The notes under the pieces are model-generated. The model was given only the letters and a program-made list of their open reading frames with translations, was not told where the DNA came from and ran no database searches. Shown here piece by piece: positions 54,004 through 62,233 of a stretch of 64,000 nt of DNA. The DNA lies in assembly GCA_030654395.1 (NCBI GenBank), contig JAURXM010000132.1, positions 1 to 64,000 on the forward strand, written 5' to 3'. This DNA comes from Aquabacterium sp. Its GTDB lineage: Bacteria > Pseudomonadota > Gammaproteobacteria > Burkholderiales > Burkholderiaceae_C. Each line of letters begins with the position of its first letter. Position 1 is the stretch's first letter. Made by a program: the position numbers and the translations under genes.

Positions 54004-55102
54004 CGTCTACGCAGACTTGAAGCTCGCCTATCCTGGCTTTGCGCTGGACGTGTCCTTGCATTTGCCCGGCAAGGGGGTGAGCGTGCTGCTGGGCCCGTCT
54101 GGTTGCGGCAAGACCACCGTATTGCGTGCACTGGCCGGTTTGGACCGTGCACGTGGCCGTGTGGTCGTCAATGGACAGGTCTGGCAGGATGATGGCGCAG
54201 CGGGGCAGCCCTTTGTGCCGACACACCGAAGAACCATTGGCTACGTCTTCCAAGAGGCCAGTTTGTTCGCGCACCTGAATGTGCTGGCCAATCTGAACTA
54301 TGGCCGTCAGCGCACCGCCCAGAACCAGCAGCGCATCAGCCTAGACGAGGCCGCGGACTTGTTGGGTATCGCCCACCTGATGGCACGACACCCGGATAGC
54401 TTGTCTGGTGGCGAGCGCCAGCGCGTGGCCATTGCGCGCGCCTTGTTGACCAGCCCCAGCCTGCTGTTGATGGACGAGCCTTTGTCGGCGCTCGACACCG
54501 CACGCAAGGCTGAAATCCTGCCGTATCTGGAGCGGCTTAACCGTGAGGCCGGCACCCCGGTGGTCTACGTCACACATGCTTTGGATGAAGCTGCACGGCT
54601 GGCCGATCACTTGGTACTGATGGAGGCTGGTGGTGTGAGGGCAAGTGGCCCAGCTGCCGACCTGTTTGCGCGGCTCGATCTGCCCTTGAGTCAAATTGAT
54701 GATGCGGCCACGGTGCTTCATGCGCGCATTGTTCAACACGATCCCTCCTATGGTTTGAGCCAGCTTGACCTGGCTGGCTTGCCGCTGTGGGTGGGTTTGG
54801 CGCAAGCACCGGTTGGGCAGTGCGTTCGTGTGCGTGTGCTGGCACGAGACGTCAGCGTCGCGCTGAGCAAGGCCTGTGACAGCAGCATCCTCAATATTTT
54901 GCCTGTGGTCATTGAAAGCATGCGCCACGATGGCCCAGACAAAGTGACCCTCAGCTTGCGCACGACGCCGCGCGAGGGTGCATGTGGCGCATGTGGCAGC
55001 GTCATCCTCGCTCGCCTCACACGGCGATCGTGTGAGGCTTTGGCCTTGGTGCCAGGCCAAGCTGTCTTTGCGCAGATCAAAGGCGCTGCTTTGATGGCGT
55101 GA
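53996..55102 (+). CDS. modC: Molybdate ABC transporter ATP-binding protein
   Basis: 368 residues from GTG 53996, with a strong GGAGG 5 bases upstream inside modB. Walker A LLGPSGCGKTT (32-42), signature LSGGERQRVA, Walker B LLLMDEPLSALD and the H-loop THALDEAARL. The C-terminal domain (about 245-366) is the TOBE-like regulatory domain that senses molybdate in ModC. No modE regulator is in the window. Confidence 0.94.
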   Translation: MSDVYADLKLAYPGFALDVSLHLPGKGVSVLLGPSGCGKTTVLRALAGLDRARGRVVVNGQVWQDDGAAGQPFVPTHRRTIGYVFQEASLFAHLNVLANLNYGRQRTAQNQQRISLDEAADLLGIAHLMARHPDSLSGGERQRVAIARALLTSPSLLLMDEPLSALDTARKAEILPYLERLNREAGTPVVYVTHALDEAARLADHLVLMEAGGVRASGPAADLFARLDLPLSQIDDAATVLHARIVQHDPSYGLSQLDLAGLPLWVGLAQAPVGQCVRVRVLARDVSVALSKACDSSILNILPVVIESMRHDGPDKVTLSLRTTPREGACGACGSVILARLTRRSCEALALVPGQAVFAQIKGAALMA

Positions 55103-55146
55103 AGCCCGCCTCAGAGTAAGATCGCCTCCTTGCATCGAGAGTAAAC

Positions 55147-56040
55147 ATGGTTCGTCTTGAGTTGTCGATTGAACTGCGTTATGACGTAGGTGTGCCCGGT
55201 GGAGACTTTGTCTTTAACATCCACGGCGCCCACACGCGCAGTCAGGTCATCCAGAGTGAGAGCCTGCTGATCAGCCAAGCTGTGACCTCTGAGATATTCA
55301 CGATCGAGGCCACGCATAACCGCTACCTGCGCCTGAGTGCCTTGCCTGGCCCGCTGCAAGTCAACTACAACGCGGTACTTGATTTGCACCATGTGGTGGC
55401 TCAAGCTGCTGATGTGTTTGAGGTGCCCGTGGCGCAGCTGCCCCCTGAGGTGCTGAGCTATATCTACCCTAGTCGTTATTGCCAGTCGGATCGCTTGAGT
55501 GCGGTGGCCATGGCTGAGTTTGGGTACATGCAGCGTGGCTACAGCCGGGTCAAATGCATTGAGAACTGGGTCAGAAGCCATGTGTGCTACACCTCTAACA
55601 CCAGCACGTCGACCACGTCAGCCATCGACACCTTGGTTGATCGTGTGGGTGTTTGCCGCGATTTTGCACACTTGATGATCGCTTTGTGCAGGGCCTTGAG
55701 CATCCCCGCTCGCTTTGTAACGGGGATCGATTTCGGATCCAACCCGCTCTTGCGCCCGTCTGACTTCCATGCCTATGTGGAGGTGTTTTTGGGCAACCGC
55801 TGGTATATGTTTGACCCGTCTGGCATCGCCATACCCATGGGGTTCGTGCGATTTGGTACAGGCCGTGATGCGGCTGATGTGTCATTCGCGACGATTTTTG
55901 GCGACGTGATGACGCAGGCACCAGTTATCCACGTGGCTGCCTTGACTCATCCTGATGGCCTGTGGGAGCAACCAAGGCACCGGGATGAGGCCATTTCAAC
56001 CGATGCGGCGAACGCTTATGCCACGGTGGGATCAGACTAA
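55147..56040 (+). CDS. Transglutaminase-like cysteine protease domain protein
   Basis: 297 residues, no signal peptide. A beta-rich N-terminal domain (1-100) of the type found before bacterial transglutaminase folds (LELSIELRYDV) precedes the catalytic domain. The triad is C170 in RVGVCRDFAHL, H208 in DFHAYVEVF and D223 in YMFDPSG. Such proteins act as peptidases or amide transferases of unknown target. It overlaps the 3' end of the convergent response regulator by 9 bases. Confidence 0.85.
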   Translation: MVRLELSIELRYDVGVPGGDFVFNIHGAHTRSQVIQSESLLISQAVTSEIFTIEATHNRYLRLSALPGPLQVNYNAVLDLHHVVAQAADVFEVPVAQLPPEVLSYIYPSRYCQSDRLSAVAMAEFGYMQRGYSRVKCIENWVRSHVCYTSNTSTSTTSAIDTLVDRVGVCRDFAHLMIALCRALSIPARFVTGIDFGSNPLLRPSDFHAYVEVFLGNRWYMFDPSGIAIPMGFVRFGTGRDAADVSFATIFGDVMTQAPVIHVAALTHPDGLWEQPRHRDEAISTDAANAYATVGSD

Positions 56041-56661
56041 GCTGTTGCGGATGGCGTAGACGGTTAACTCTGAGTTGTTGGTCAGGCTCAGTTTTTCAAG
56101 CACACGCGCACGGTAGACACTCACGGTCTTGGGGCTCAGCAGCAGTTGCTCTGCGATGTCAGACAGGCGCTTGCCCGATGCGATCATGACCAAGGTCTGT
56201 AACTCGCGGTCAGACAGCTTTTGGTGCGCATCTTCTTGTGTCGGCGTGGTCAGATTGTCGACCAGCATCTGGGCCATCTCAGGGGTGACGTATTTTTTCC
56301 CTTGGGACACGGTGCGAACGGCCGCCACGATTTGCGCGGCATCGCTGCCCTTGTTCAGGTAGCCCGATGCCCCCGCCTTGAGGGCACGCATCGCGTACTG
56401 ATCCTCTGGGTACATGGATACCACCAGCACCTTGAGCGTGCTGCCCTCTTCTTTGAGTACATGCAGCACGTCTAAGCCGCTGCGACCGGGTAGATTGATG
56501 TCCAGCACCAGCACGTCACAGGATTTGTCGCGCATCAGGGCACGCAACTCGCCATAGTCACTGGCCTCGCCGATGACTTCAATGTCGGGCGCATCGGCCA
56601 GCGTATCTCGAATGCCTCGGCGGATCAGGGCATGGTCGTCGCACAGAATGACTTTGATCAT
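56032..56661 (-). CDS. NarL/FixJ-type response regulator
   Basis: 209 residues from ATG 56661. Receiver domain with phospho-acceptor D54 in DVLVLDINLPG, and a LuxR-type helix-turn-helix (LSDRELQTLVMIASGKRLSDIAEQL ... SVYRARVLEKL). The ATG overlaps the stop of the upstream kinase gene, so the two form a coupled pair. Target genes are unknown; the divergent chemotaxis operon is one candidate. Confidence 0.93.
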   Translation of the reverse strand: MIKVILCDDHALIRRGIRDTLADAPDIEVIGEASDYGELRALMRDKSCDVLVLDINLPGRSGLDVLHVLKEEGSTLKVLVVSMYPEDQYAMRALKAGASGYLNKGSDAAQIVAAVRTVSQGKKYVTPEMAQMLVDNLTTPTQEDAHQKLSDRELQTLVMIASGKRLSDIAEQLLLSPKTVSVYRARVLEKLSLTNNSELTVYAIRNSLV

Positions 56662-57857
56662 AGGTTGCCCCAAGCAGTGGGGTCATCAGGGTCAGCATCG
56701 CTGCCGATTGATCCTGCATCCAATCCTGGCTGCAGGCGGTCAATGAATCCATTCTCAGGGCCAGACAGCGGGACTGACAGGATCAGCGTGGTGCCATACG
56801 GCTTGCTGCTGATGTCTACCCAGCCTCCGACTGTTTCTGCCCGTTCATGCAGGCCCCGAATCCCGAACGACCTGGCTTTGGCCAAATCCTCGGCACTCAG
56901 GCCTTTGCCATTGTCAGTCACTTCGATCGATAAGACGCCGCCAGCTTGAGTCACATCGACAGTGACTTTGCCAGCCTGTGCGTGTTTAGAGACATTCGTC
57001 AGCGCTTCTTGGGTGAATCGGTAGGCAACCAAGGGTACGCCCGGGGCCAGCTCCAAGGCTTCATGGCTGGTGCGAAACGCCACATTCAGGCCGGTGCGCT
57101 TGCCAAAGCGATCCGTCATCCATTGCAGTGCGGCCACCAAGCCTTGCTCCAAAATCGCCGGTCTCAGGTTGTGCATGATGCGTTGGCTGGCCTCGTGGGC
57201 GTGGCCAACGGCCTCTAAGGCTTGCTGCACACGCTCTGCGATCTCCGGTGAACTGGCGTGGCGTGTGATCCACGCCAAGTCGAACTTGATCGCCGTCAGT
57301 GCCCCACCGACGTCATCATGAATCTCGCGGGCGATGGCCGCACGCTCTTGCTCAATACTGGTTTGCAGGTGCTGCGCGAGTTCCCGCAATTGTTGGCGCG
57401 AGCGGCTCAGAGCCAGATCGGCTCGTTGTTTGGCAATGCGGGTGCGGTTGGCCTCAATGGCAAGCAAAGCAGCGGGCGCTAGACGGGCTAGGTTGCTTTT
57501 GAGCAGGTAATCATTGGCGCCATTGCGCATGGCTTGGACAGCGATGTCCTCGCCGATTTCACCCGATACCAAGATAAAGGGCGCCAGTTTACCCATCGAG
57601 CGCACCTTGTCCAACGCAGCCAAGCCGGAGTAGCCCGGCAGGTTGTAGTCAGACAAGATCAGATCCCATTCTTGCGACAGGGCTTCGATCAGGCCAGCTT
57701 CATCCTCGACCCTGAGGATATCGGCGTTGATGCCGCCTCGGCGCAGGTGAATGGACACCAATGCATGGTCTTCGTCATTGTCCTCTAGGTGCAAGACACG
57801 CAAGCGCACCAAAGGCATGGCGGGTGATGGGGCAGGGGCTGACGGGAAATCTGACAC
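56658..57857 (-). CDS. Receiver-histidine kinase hybrid (HisKA_3 family)
   Basis: 399 residues with an unusual order: an N-terminal receiver domain (about 18-135, phospho-acceptor D70 in LILSDYNLPG), then a coiled-coil and a HisKA_3 dimerisation domain (H180 in REIHDDVGG), then an ATPase domain (TQEALTNVSKHAQA, VTDNGKGL, GIRGLHERAE). No membrane segment, so it is a cytoplasmic kinase fed by another phosphodonor or partner. The start is GTG 57857, chosen for AAAGG about 6 bases upstream; TTG 57863 and ATG 57818 are alternatives. Coupled to the NarL-type regulator downstream. Confidence 0.88.
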   Translation of the reverse strand: MSDFPSAPAPSPAMPLVRLRVLHLEDNDEDHALVSIHLRRGGINADILRVEDEAGLIEALSQEWDLILSDYNLPGYSGLAALDKVRSMGKLAPFILVSGEIGEDIAVQAMRNGANDYLLKSNLARLAPAALLAIEANRTRIAKQRADLALSRSRQQLRELAQHLQTSIEQERAAIAREIHDDVGGALTAIKFDLAWITRHASSPEIAERVQQALEAVGHAHEASQRIMHNLRPAILEQGLVAALQWMTDRFGKRTGLNVAFRTSHEALELAPGVPLVAYRFTQEALTNVSKHAQAGKVTVDVTQAGGVLSIEVTDNGKGLSAEDLAKARSFGIRGLHERAETVGGWVDISSKPYGTTLILSVPLSGPENGFIDRLQPGLDAGSIGSDADPDDPTAWGNL

Positions 57858-57964
57858 AGGCAACCTTTGATCCTTGGATATACGCCAACTTTGCCCGTGT
57901 CATTGTGAACACATCCAGGCTGGAAACGCTAAAAATTCTACCAAGCGGCGAACCGACGTGATCC

Positions 57965-57996
57965 GATTAATCGCGTGATTAAGGATTACCCGATTA
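57965..57996. repeat. Cluster of four GATTA direct repeats
   Basis: GATTA occurs four times in 32 bases (57965, 57977, 57984, 57992), the first inside the palindrome CGATTAATCG (57964-57973). The cluster lies in the 209-base divergent gap between the kinase operon and the chemotaxis operon, 71 bases before the chemotaxis ATG. It could be a regulator binding array; this is inference. Confidence 0.4.
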
Positions 57997-58066
57997 CAGC
58001 CGAAAACAAGCTTGTGCCAGATCGCTACCAAGCGGTTTGTTTCAAAACTGGTTGAGTGGAGTCAAG

Positions 58067-58516
58067 ATGAGCTACGACGATCCCGTCGACTACCCGCCGT
58101 CCGAGATGCCTTTGCTTTTGGCGGCATCGTTGCAAGATCACCTGATGACCGCTTCAAACGATTTGGAGCGCCTTCAGCGCTTGTTGGATGATGCCTGTGT
58201 TGTGCTGATGGACGGATTCCACGGTACGGCAGCCCAACTGGGCGACATCATTGACTACGGCTACGAGATATCGCCGGATTTGCAAATCGTCAGGCAGGGA
58301 CTCTATAGGACAGTCACCGCGCTGCAGTTCCAAGACATGGCCACGCAACTGATCGAACATACCAACAAGCGCTTGCGCAATTGCGCCGATCAAATTGCAC
58401 GCGAAGCGCTGGGTGACGATGACCCTGACGGCGCAGCCGTGTATGACGATACCCCGATGAAACCCAATCCTGTGACCCAAGACGAGGTGGACTCGGGATC
58501 GGTGGAGTTGTTCTAA
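58067..58516 (+). CDS. CheZ-like chemotaxis phosphatase candidate
   Basis: 149 residues from ATG 58067 (GGAG 7 bases upstream). Mostly helical. The segment LQFQDMATQLIEHTNKRL reproduces the CheZ active-site pattern, an Asp and a Gln four residues apart (D90 and Q94, like D143/Q147 of E. coli CheZ) on a long helix. The protein is shorter than CheZ (about 210) and the C-terminal CheY-binding helix of CheZ is not recognisable; the end is acidic (SVELF). First gene of the operon with cheY and cheA, which supports a CheY-P phosphatase role without proving it. Confidence 0.65.
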   Translation: MSYDDPVDYPPSEMPLLLAASLQDHLMTASNDLERLQRLLDDACVVLMDGFHGTAAQLGDIIDYGYEISPDLQIVRQGLYRTVTALQFQDMATQLIEHTNKRLRNCADQIAREALGDDDPDGAAVYDDTPMKPNPVTQDEVDSGSVELF

Positions 58517-58532
58517 AGATCCCGTCTCACAA

Positions 58533-58591
58533 GCCGAAATACTGTTCGGCGGTGATTGGTTTTATTTTCTTAGCCTGTTAACTAGCCTGTT
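58533..58591 (+). promoter_or_regulatory. Hairpin and direct repeat before cheY
   Basis: An inverted repeat GCCGAA-N6-TTCGGC (58533-58550) is followed by a T-rich stretch, resembling a weak terminator or attenuator. Just after it the nine bases TAGCCTGTT are repeated 12 bases apart (58571 and 58583). Both lie in the 97-base gap between the CheZ-like gene and cheY and could set cheY-cheA expression apart from the first gene. Confidence 0.35.
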
Positions 58592-58613
58592 CATTCAAGC
58601 CCCGGAGAGCGAC

Positions 58614-58976
58614 ATGCATTCGATCCTTGCCGTCGACGATTCAGCGTCCATGCGTCAAATGGTTTCCTTCACCCTCAAAAGCGCTGGTTACAACGTGGTT
58701 GAGGCGGTTGATGGCCAGGACGCCTATGAGAAAGCCAGCACACGCAGCTTTGATTTGGTATTGACTGACCAGAACATGCCTCGCATGGACGGTATCAGCC
58801 TGACCAAGAAGCTACGCGAGAACCCCCAATTCAAGACCACGCCCATTTTGATGCTGACCACCGAGTCCAGCGATCAGATGAAGCAGGCAGGACGTGCAGC
58901 AGGTGCCACCGGATGGTTGGTCAAACCCTTTGATCCGACCAAGTTAATTGAAGTCATCCAGAAGGTGATCCGCTAA
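58614..58976 (+). CDS. cheY: CheY-like chemotaxis response regulator
   Basis: 120 residues, a lone receiver domain. Acidic pocket VDDS (residues 7-10), phospho-acceptor D52 in LVLTDQNMPRMDG, Thr in LMLTTESS and Lys in LVKPFDP. CCCCGGAGAGCG carries the ribosome site. It lies 51 bases before cheA. It could serve the flagellar switch or type IV pilus motility; the pilus operon is 15 kb away. Confidence 0.9.
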   Translation: MHSILAVDDSASMRQMVSFTLKSAGYNVVEAVDGQDAYEKASTRSFDLVLTDQNMPRMDGISLTKKLRENPQFKTTPILMLTTESSDQMKQAGRAAGATGWLVKPFDPTKLIEVIQKVIR

Positions 58977-59027
58977 AGCGGGTGGGCCCTCAGGCACAGG
59001 CAGAGCGAAGAAATTCAGGAGTCACAG

Positions 59028-61175
59028 ATGGCAGAAACAAGCACTGACAATAGCGCGGCAGCAGGCATTGACCTCAGCCAGTTCTATCAGGTCTTCTTTG
59101 AAGAAGCGGGCGAGAATCTCGACAACATGGAAAAGCTCCTGTTGGCGTTGGACGTGACTGCGGCCGACGACGAGGAGATGAACGCGATCTTCCGCTGTGC
59201 ACACTCCATCAAGGGCGGTGCTGCCACCTTTGGCTTCAGTGATGTGGCCGAGTTGACCCACCAGATGGAGACTCTGCTCGATAAGCTGCGCCGCCATGAG
59301 TTGGTCCCGACACCACCGATGGTCGATGTGCTGCTGCAATCTGGCGATGCGCTCAGGGCGATGCTGGGCCGCCATCAAGGCAATGGTGGCGACTTGGTGG
59401 ACACCACCGAATTGTTGTTCAACATCCGTGCCATGCAAGTAGGTGAGGCGCCGCCAGCGATTGATTTCTGCGATGAGCCCGTCGCCGTCGCCGTCGCTCC
59501 AGCCCCAGCCCCTGCACCAGTGGCTGCACCCACACCAGCGGCTCAAGCCAGCGCACCAGGCGCTGCACCGACCACGGGCAAGCGCGTGGTTGAATTGCGT
59601 GTTGGGCCCCTGAGCGATGCGGCTGAAGCAGACAACTTGTTGGACCTGTTCAAAGAAATCACCGATTTGGGCACGATCTCTCCCTTGCCCGATGACCCGA
59701 GTTTGGCTGGTGTCCGTCGATTCAAGGTGGAGACATCCACGGCTGAGTCCGAACTGATGGACCTGTTCACCTTTCACGTGGCCCGTGAGCAAGTGGCATT
59801 TTTGGCCTTTGGCGATCCTGCTGCAGCGGCACCTGTGGCGGCCGCACCTGAGTTGGGCTATGGCTTTTTTGACGATGCCCCCGGTGCGCCATCTCATAAG
59901 CCGTCGGCCGAGCCAGCCAAGCCAGCGCCCGCCGCTGCTGCGCCTGTCGCGCGGCCTGCTGCTGCACCTGTCGTGAAGGTTGAAAAGGTCGAGAAACCGG
60001 CGGCGGCAATCGAGGCGTCCACCATCCGTGTATCGGTTGAGAAGGTTGACCAACTCATCAACCTGGTGGGTGAATTGGTCATCACACAGGCCATGTTGGC
60101 CCAGAACAGCCGAGGCTTGGACCCGGTCGTCTGCCAGCAACTCATGACCGGCTTGACCGATCTGGATCGCAATACCCGCGATTTGCAAGAAGCGGTGATG
60201 TCGATTCGGATGATCCCCATGGCGACCGTGTTCAGCCGCTTCCCACGCATGTTGCGCGATTTGGCCAACAAGCTGGGCAAGAAGGTCGAGCTCGTGACCT
60301 TGGGTGAGGCGACAGAACTGGACAAGGGTCTGGTTGAAAAGATCACCGACCCCTTGACCCACTTGGTGCGCAATTCGTGCGACCACGGCGTAGAAATGCC
60401 CCATGACCGCATCGCCAATGGCAAGTCTGAAGTGGGCACCATCACCTTGGCTGCATCGCACCAAGGCGGCTCCATTGTGATTGAGGTGCGAGACGATGGC
60501 CGTGGCCTGTCACGCGAGAAACTGTTGCGCAAAGCCCGAGAGAAGGGCATCGATGCACCAGACAGCATGACCGACTCTGAGGTGTGGAGCTTGATCTTTG
60601 CGCCTGGCTTCTCGACCGCCGAAGAGGTCACCGATGTGTCGGGCCGTGGTGTGGGCATGGACGTTGTCAAGAAGAACATTACCTCTATGGGCGGCACGGT
60701 TGAAATCGATTCCGCAGAAGGCTATGGCATGCGCGTTGCGGTGCGGTTGCCACTGACACTGGCCATCATGGATGGCATGAGCGTGGGCGTGGGCGAAGAG
60801 GTCTACATCCTGCCTTTGTCCTCCGTGATCGAGAGCTTCCAAGTCAATCAAGACATGGTCAAAACCGTCGGCGGAACAGGCCGTGTGGTCGAGGTCCGAG
60901 AAGAATACATGCCTGTGATCGAGCTGGAAAAAGCCTTCCAAGTGCCCCGATTCGATTGGGAGCACAACAGCGGCATCATGGTGGTCGTCGAAGCAGAGAG
61001 TGGCCGCGCCGCTTTGTTGGTTGACGAGCTACTGGGCCAACAACAGGTTGTGGTCAAGAACCTCGAATCCAATTACCGCAAGGTACCCGATGTATCGGGC
61101 GCCACGATCATGGGTGATGGCCGCGTGGCCTTGATTCTGGATGTGGGCAGCTTGGTGCGCCGTTCGCGTCACTGA
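59028..61175 (+). CDS. cheA: Chemotaxis histidine kinase CheA
   Basis: 715 residues. P1/Hpt domain with the phosphorylated histidine in RCAHSIKGGAATFGF (H59). After an Ala/Pro linker a small beta/alpha domain (about 183-265) occupies the P2 place. A second Ala/Pro-rich linker leads to P3 dimerisation (STIRVSVEKVDQLINLVGEL), P4 ATPase (THLVRNSCDHGVE, RDDGRGL, GRGVGMDVV) and the P5 CheW-like domain (ILPLSSVIESFQV onward). It autophosphorylates under receptor control and passes phosphate to CheY and CheB. Confidence 0.96.
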   Translation: MAETSTDNSAAAGIDLSQFYQVFFEEAGENLDNMEKLLLALDVTAADDEEMNAIFRCAHSIKGGAATFGFSDVAELTHQMETLLDKLRRHELVPTPPMVDVLLQSGDALRAMLGRHQGNGGDLVDTTELLFNIRAMQVGEAPPAIDFCDEPVAVAVAPAPAPAPVAAPTPAAQASAPGAAPTTGKRVVELRVGPLSDAAEADNLLDLFKEITDLGTISPLPDDPSLAGVRRFKVETSTAESELMDLFTFHVAREQVAFLAFGDPAAAAPVAAAPELGYGFFDDAPGAPSHKPSAEPAKPAPAAAAPVARPAAAPVVKVEKVEKPAAAIEASTIRVSVEKVDQLINLVGELVITQAMLAQNSRGLDPVVCQQLMTGLTDLDRNTRDLQEAVMSIRMIPMATVFSRFPRMLRDLANKLGKKVELVTLGEATELDKGLVEKITDPLTHLVRNSCDHGVEMPHDRIANGKSEVGTITLAASHQGGSIVIEVRDDGRGLSREKLLRKAREKGIDAPDSMTDSEVWSLIFAPGFSTAEEVTDVSGRGVGMDVVKKNITSMGGTVEIDSAEGYGMRVAVRLPLTLAIMDGMSVGVGEEVYILPLSSVIESFQVNQDMVKTVGGTGRVVEVREEYMPVIELEKAFQVPRFDWEHNSGIMVVVEAESGRAALLVDELLGQQQVVVKNLESNYRKVPDVSGATIMGDGRVALILDVGSLVRRSRH

Positions 61176-61205
61176 GCACGGCAACAGACACTGGAGAGCA
61201 CAGCA

Positions 61206-61682
61206 ATGGGCATGATGGAAAAGCTGGACGTGCAAGCCGACTTGGCACGGGAGTACCTGACCTTCCGCTTGGGCGATGAAGAGTACGGGATCGACATACT
61301 GAAGGTGCAGGAAATCCGTGGGTATGAAAACCCCACGCGCATCGCCAACGCACCGCACTTTCTAAAGGGCGTGGTCAATCTGCGCGGCACCATTGTGCCC
61401 ATTGCAGACCTGCGCATGCGCTTTGGCTGCAGTTTGATCGAGTACAACTCATTCACAGTCACCATCGTGCTGCACATCGGGCAACGCACCATTGGCACGG
61501 TGGTGGACTCAGTCAGTGACGTGATGGAGATCCCCGCTGATCTGATCCGGCCTGCCCCAGAGATGAACGCCTCTGTTGGCGCCGAATTTATCCGTGGGCT
61601 GGCTCAAGTGGGCGAGCGCATGGTCATCTTGCTTGACATCGAGAGCATGCTGTTGAGCCAAGACATGGGCTTGGTTGACTGA
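61206..61682 (+). CDS. cheW: Chemotaxis coupling protein CheW
   Basis: 158 residues with the CheW fold: EYLTFRLGDEEYGIDILKVQEIR, NAPHFLKGVVNLRGTIVPIADLR (the NLRG motif contacts receptors and CheA), VDSVSDVMEIPADLI and MVILLDIE. It couples receptors to CheA in the signalling array. Short purine stretches precede the ATG. Confidence 0.96.
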   Translation: MGMMEKLDVQADLAREYLTFRLGDEEYGIDILKVQEIRGYENPTRIANAPHFLKGVVNLRGTIVPIADLRMRFGCSLIEYNSFTVTIVLHIGQRTIGTVVDSVSDVMEIPADLIRPAPEMNASVGAEFIRGLAQVGERMVILLDIESMLLSQDMGLVD

Positions 61683-61743
61683 CAGTGACGCTGTTTTTTT
61701 AACGCAAAGGGCTGGGCGTTGAGCCTGTCCAATAGGAGCTTCA

Positions 61744-62205
61744 ATGACATTCAAATCGAACGTGGTCATGACCCTTGTTTTGTCGACCCTGATGGGTGCT
61801 GCGTTGGCAGCCGATGGTGGCGCCACCAAAGAAGATGCGACAGCCATGGTCAAAAAGGGCGTGGCGGCGATCAAGTCCGGTAGCGTCGATAAAATTTATG
61901 GCGACATCAGTGACAAGGCCAATGCAAGCTGGCGCCACCAGGATCTGTACCTTGTTGTGTACGGTTTGGATGGCACAGTCAAGGCACACGGTGCTAACAG
62001 CAAGATGATTGGCAAGAATCTGATTGAGCTTAAAGACATTGATGGCAAAGCCTTTATCAAAGAGCGTGTGGACTTGGCCAAGGCTCAAGGCACCTTCTGG
62101 CAAGACTACAAGTTCACCAACCCTGAGACCAAGAAGATCGAGCCCAAGAGCATGTACTGCGAAAAGCTCGATGAAACCGTGGTGTGTGGCGGCATCTACA
62201 AGTAA
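61744..62205 (+). CDS. Stand-alone periplasmic Cache-domain protein
   Basis: 153 residues with a signal peptide (1-22, ending GAALAAD). The mature part resembles a single Cache sensor domain (sCache_2-like): a long first helix (DATAMVKKGVAAIKSG), then YLVVYGLDGTVKAHG, IGKNLIELKDIDGKAFIKE and ending YCEKLDETVVCGGIY, with two cysteines that could pair. There is no membrane anchor or signalling domain. Located between cheW and an MCP in the same direction (28 bases before it), it may present a ligand to that receptor or work as a free sensor; this is inference. Confidence 0.8.
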   Translation: MTFKSNVVMTLVLSTLMGAALAADGGATKEDATAMVKKGVAAIKSGSVDKIYGDISDKANASWRHQDLYLVVYGLDGTVKAHGANSKMIGKNLIELKDIDGKAFIKERVDLAKAQGTFWQDYKFTNPETKKIEPKSMYCEKLDETVVCGGIYK

Positions 62206-62233
62206 GCCCTAGCAGCCACACCGGAGCAATCAC

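Noticed and set aside
59022-60464. Minus-strand open frame of 480 codons opposite cheA
   Set aside because: Caused by GC-rich codon use of cheA; the cheA frame has all catalytic motifs and the opposite protein is His/Arg/Gln-rich with no domain.
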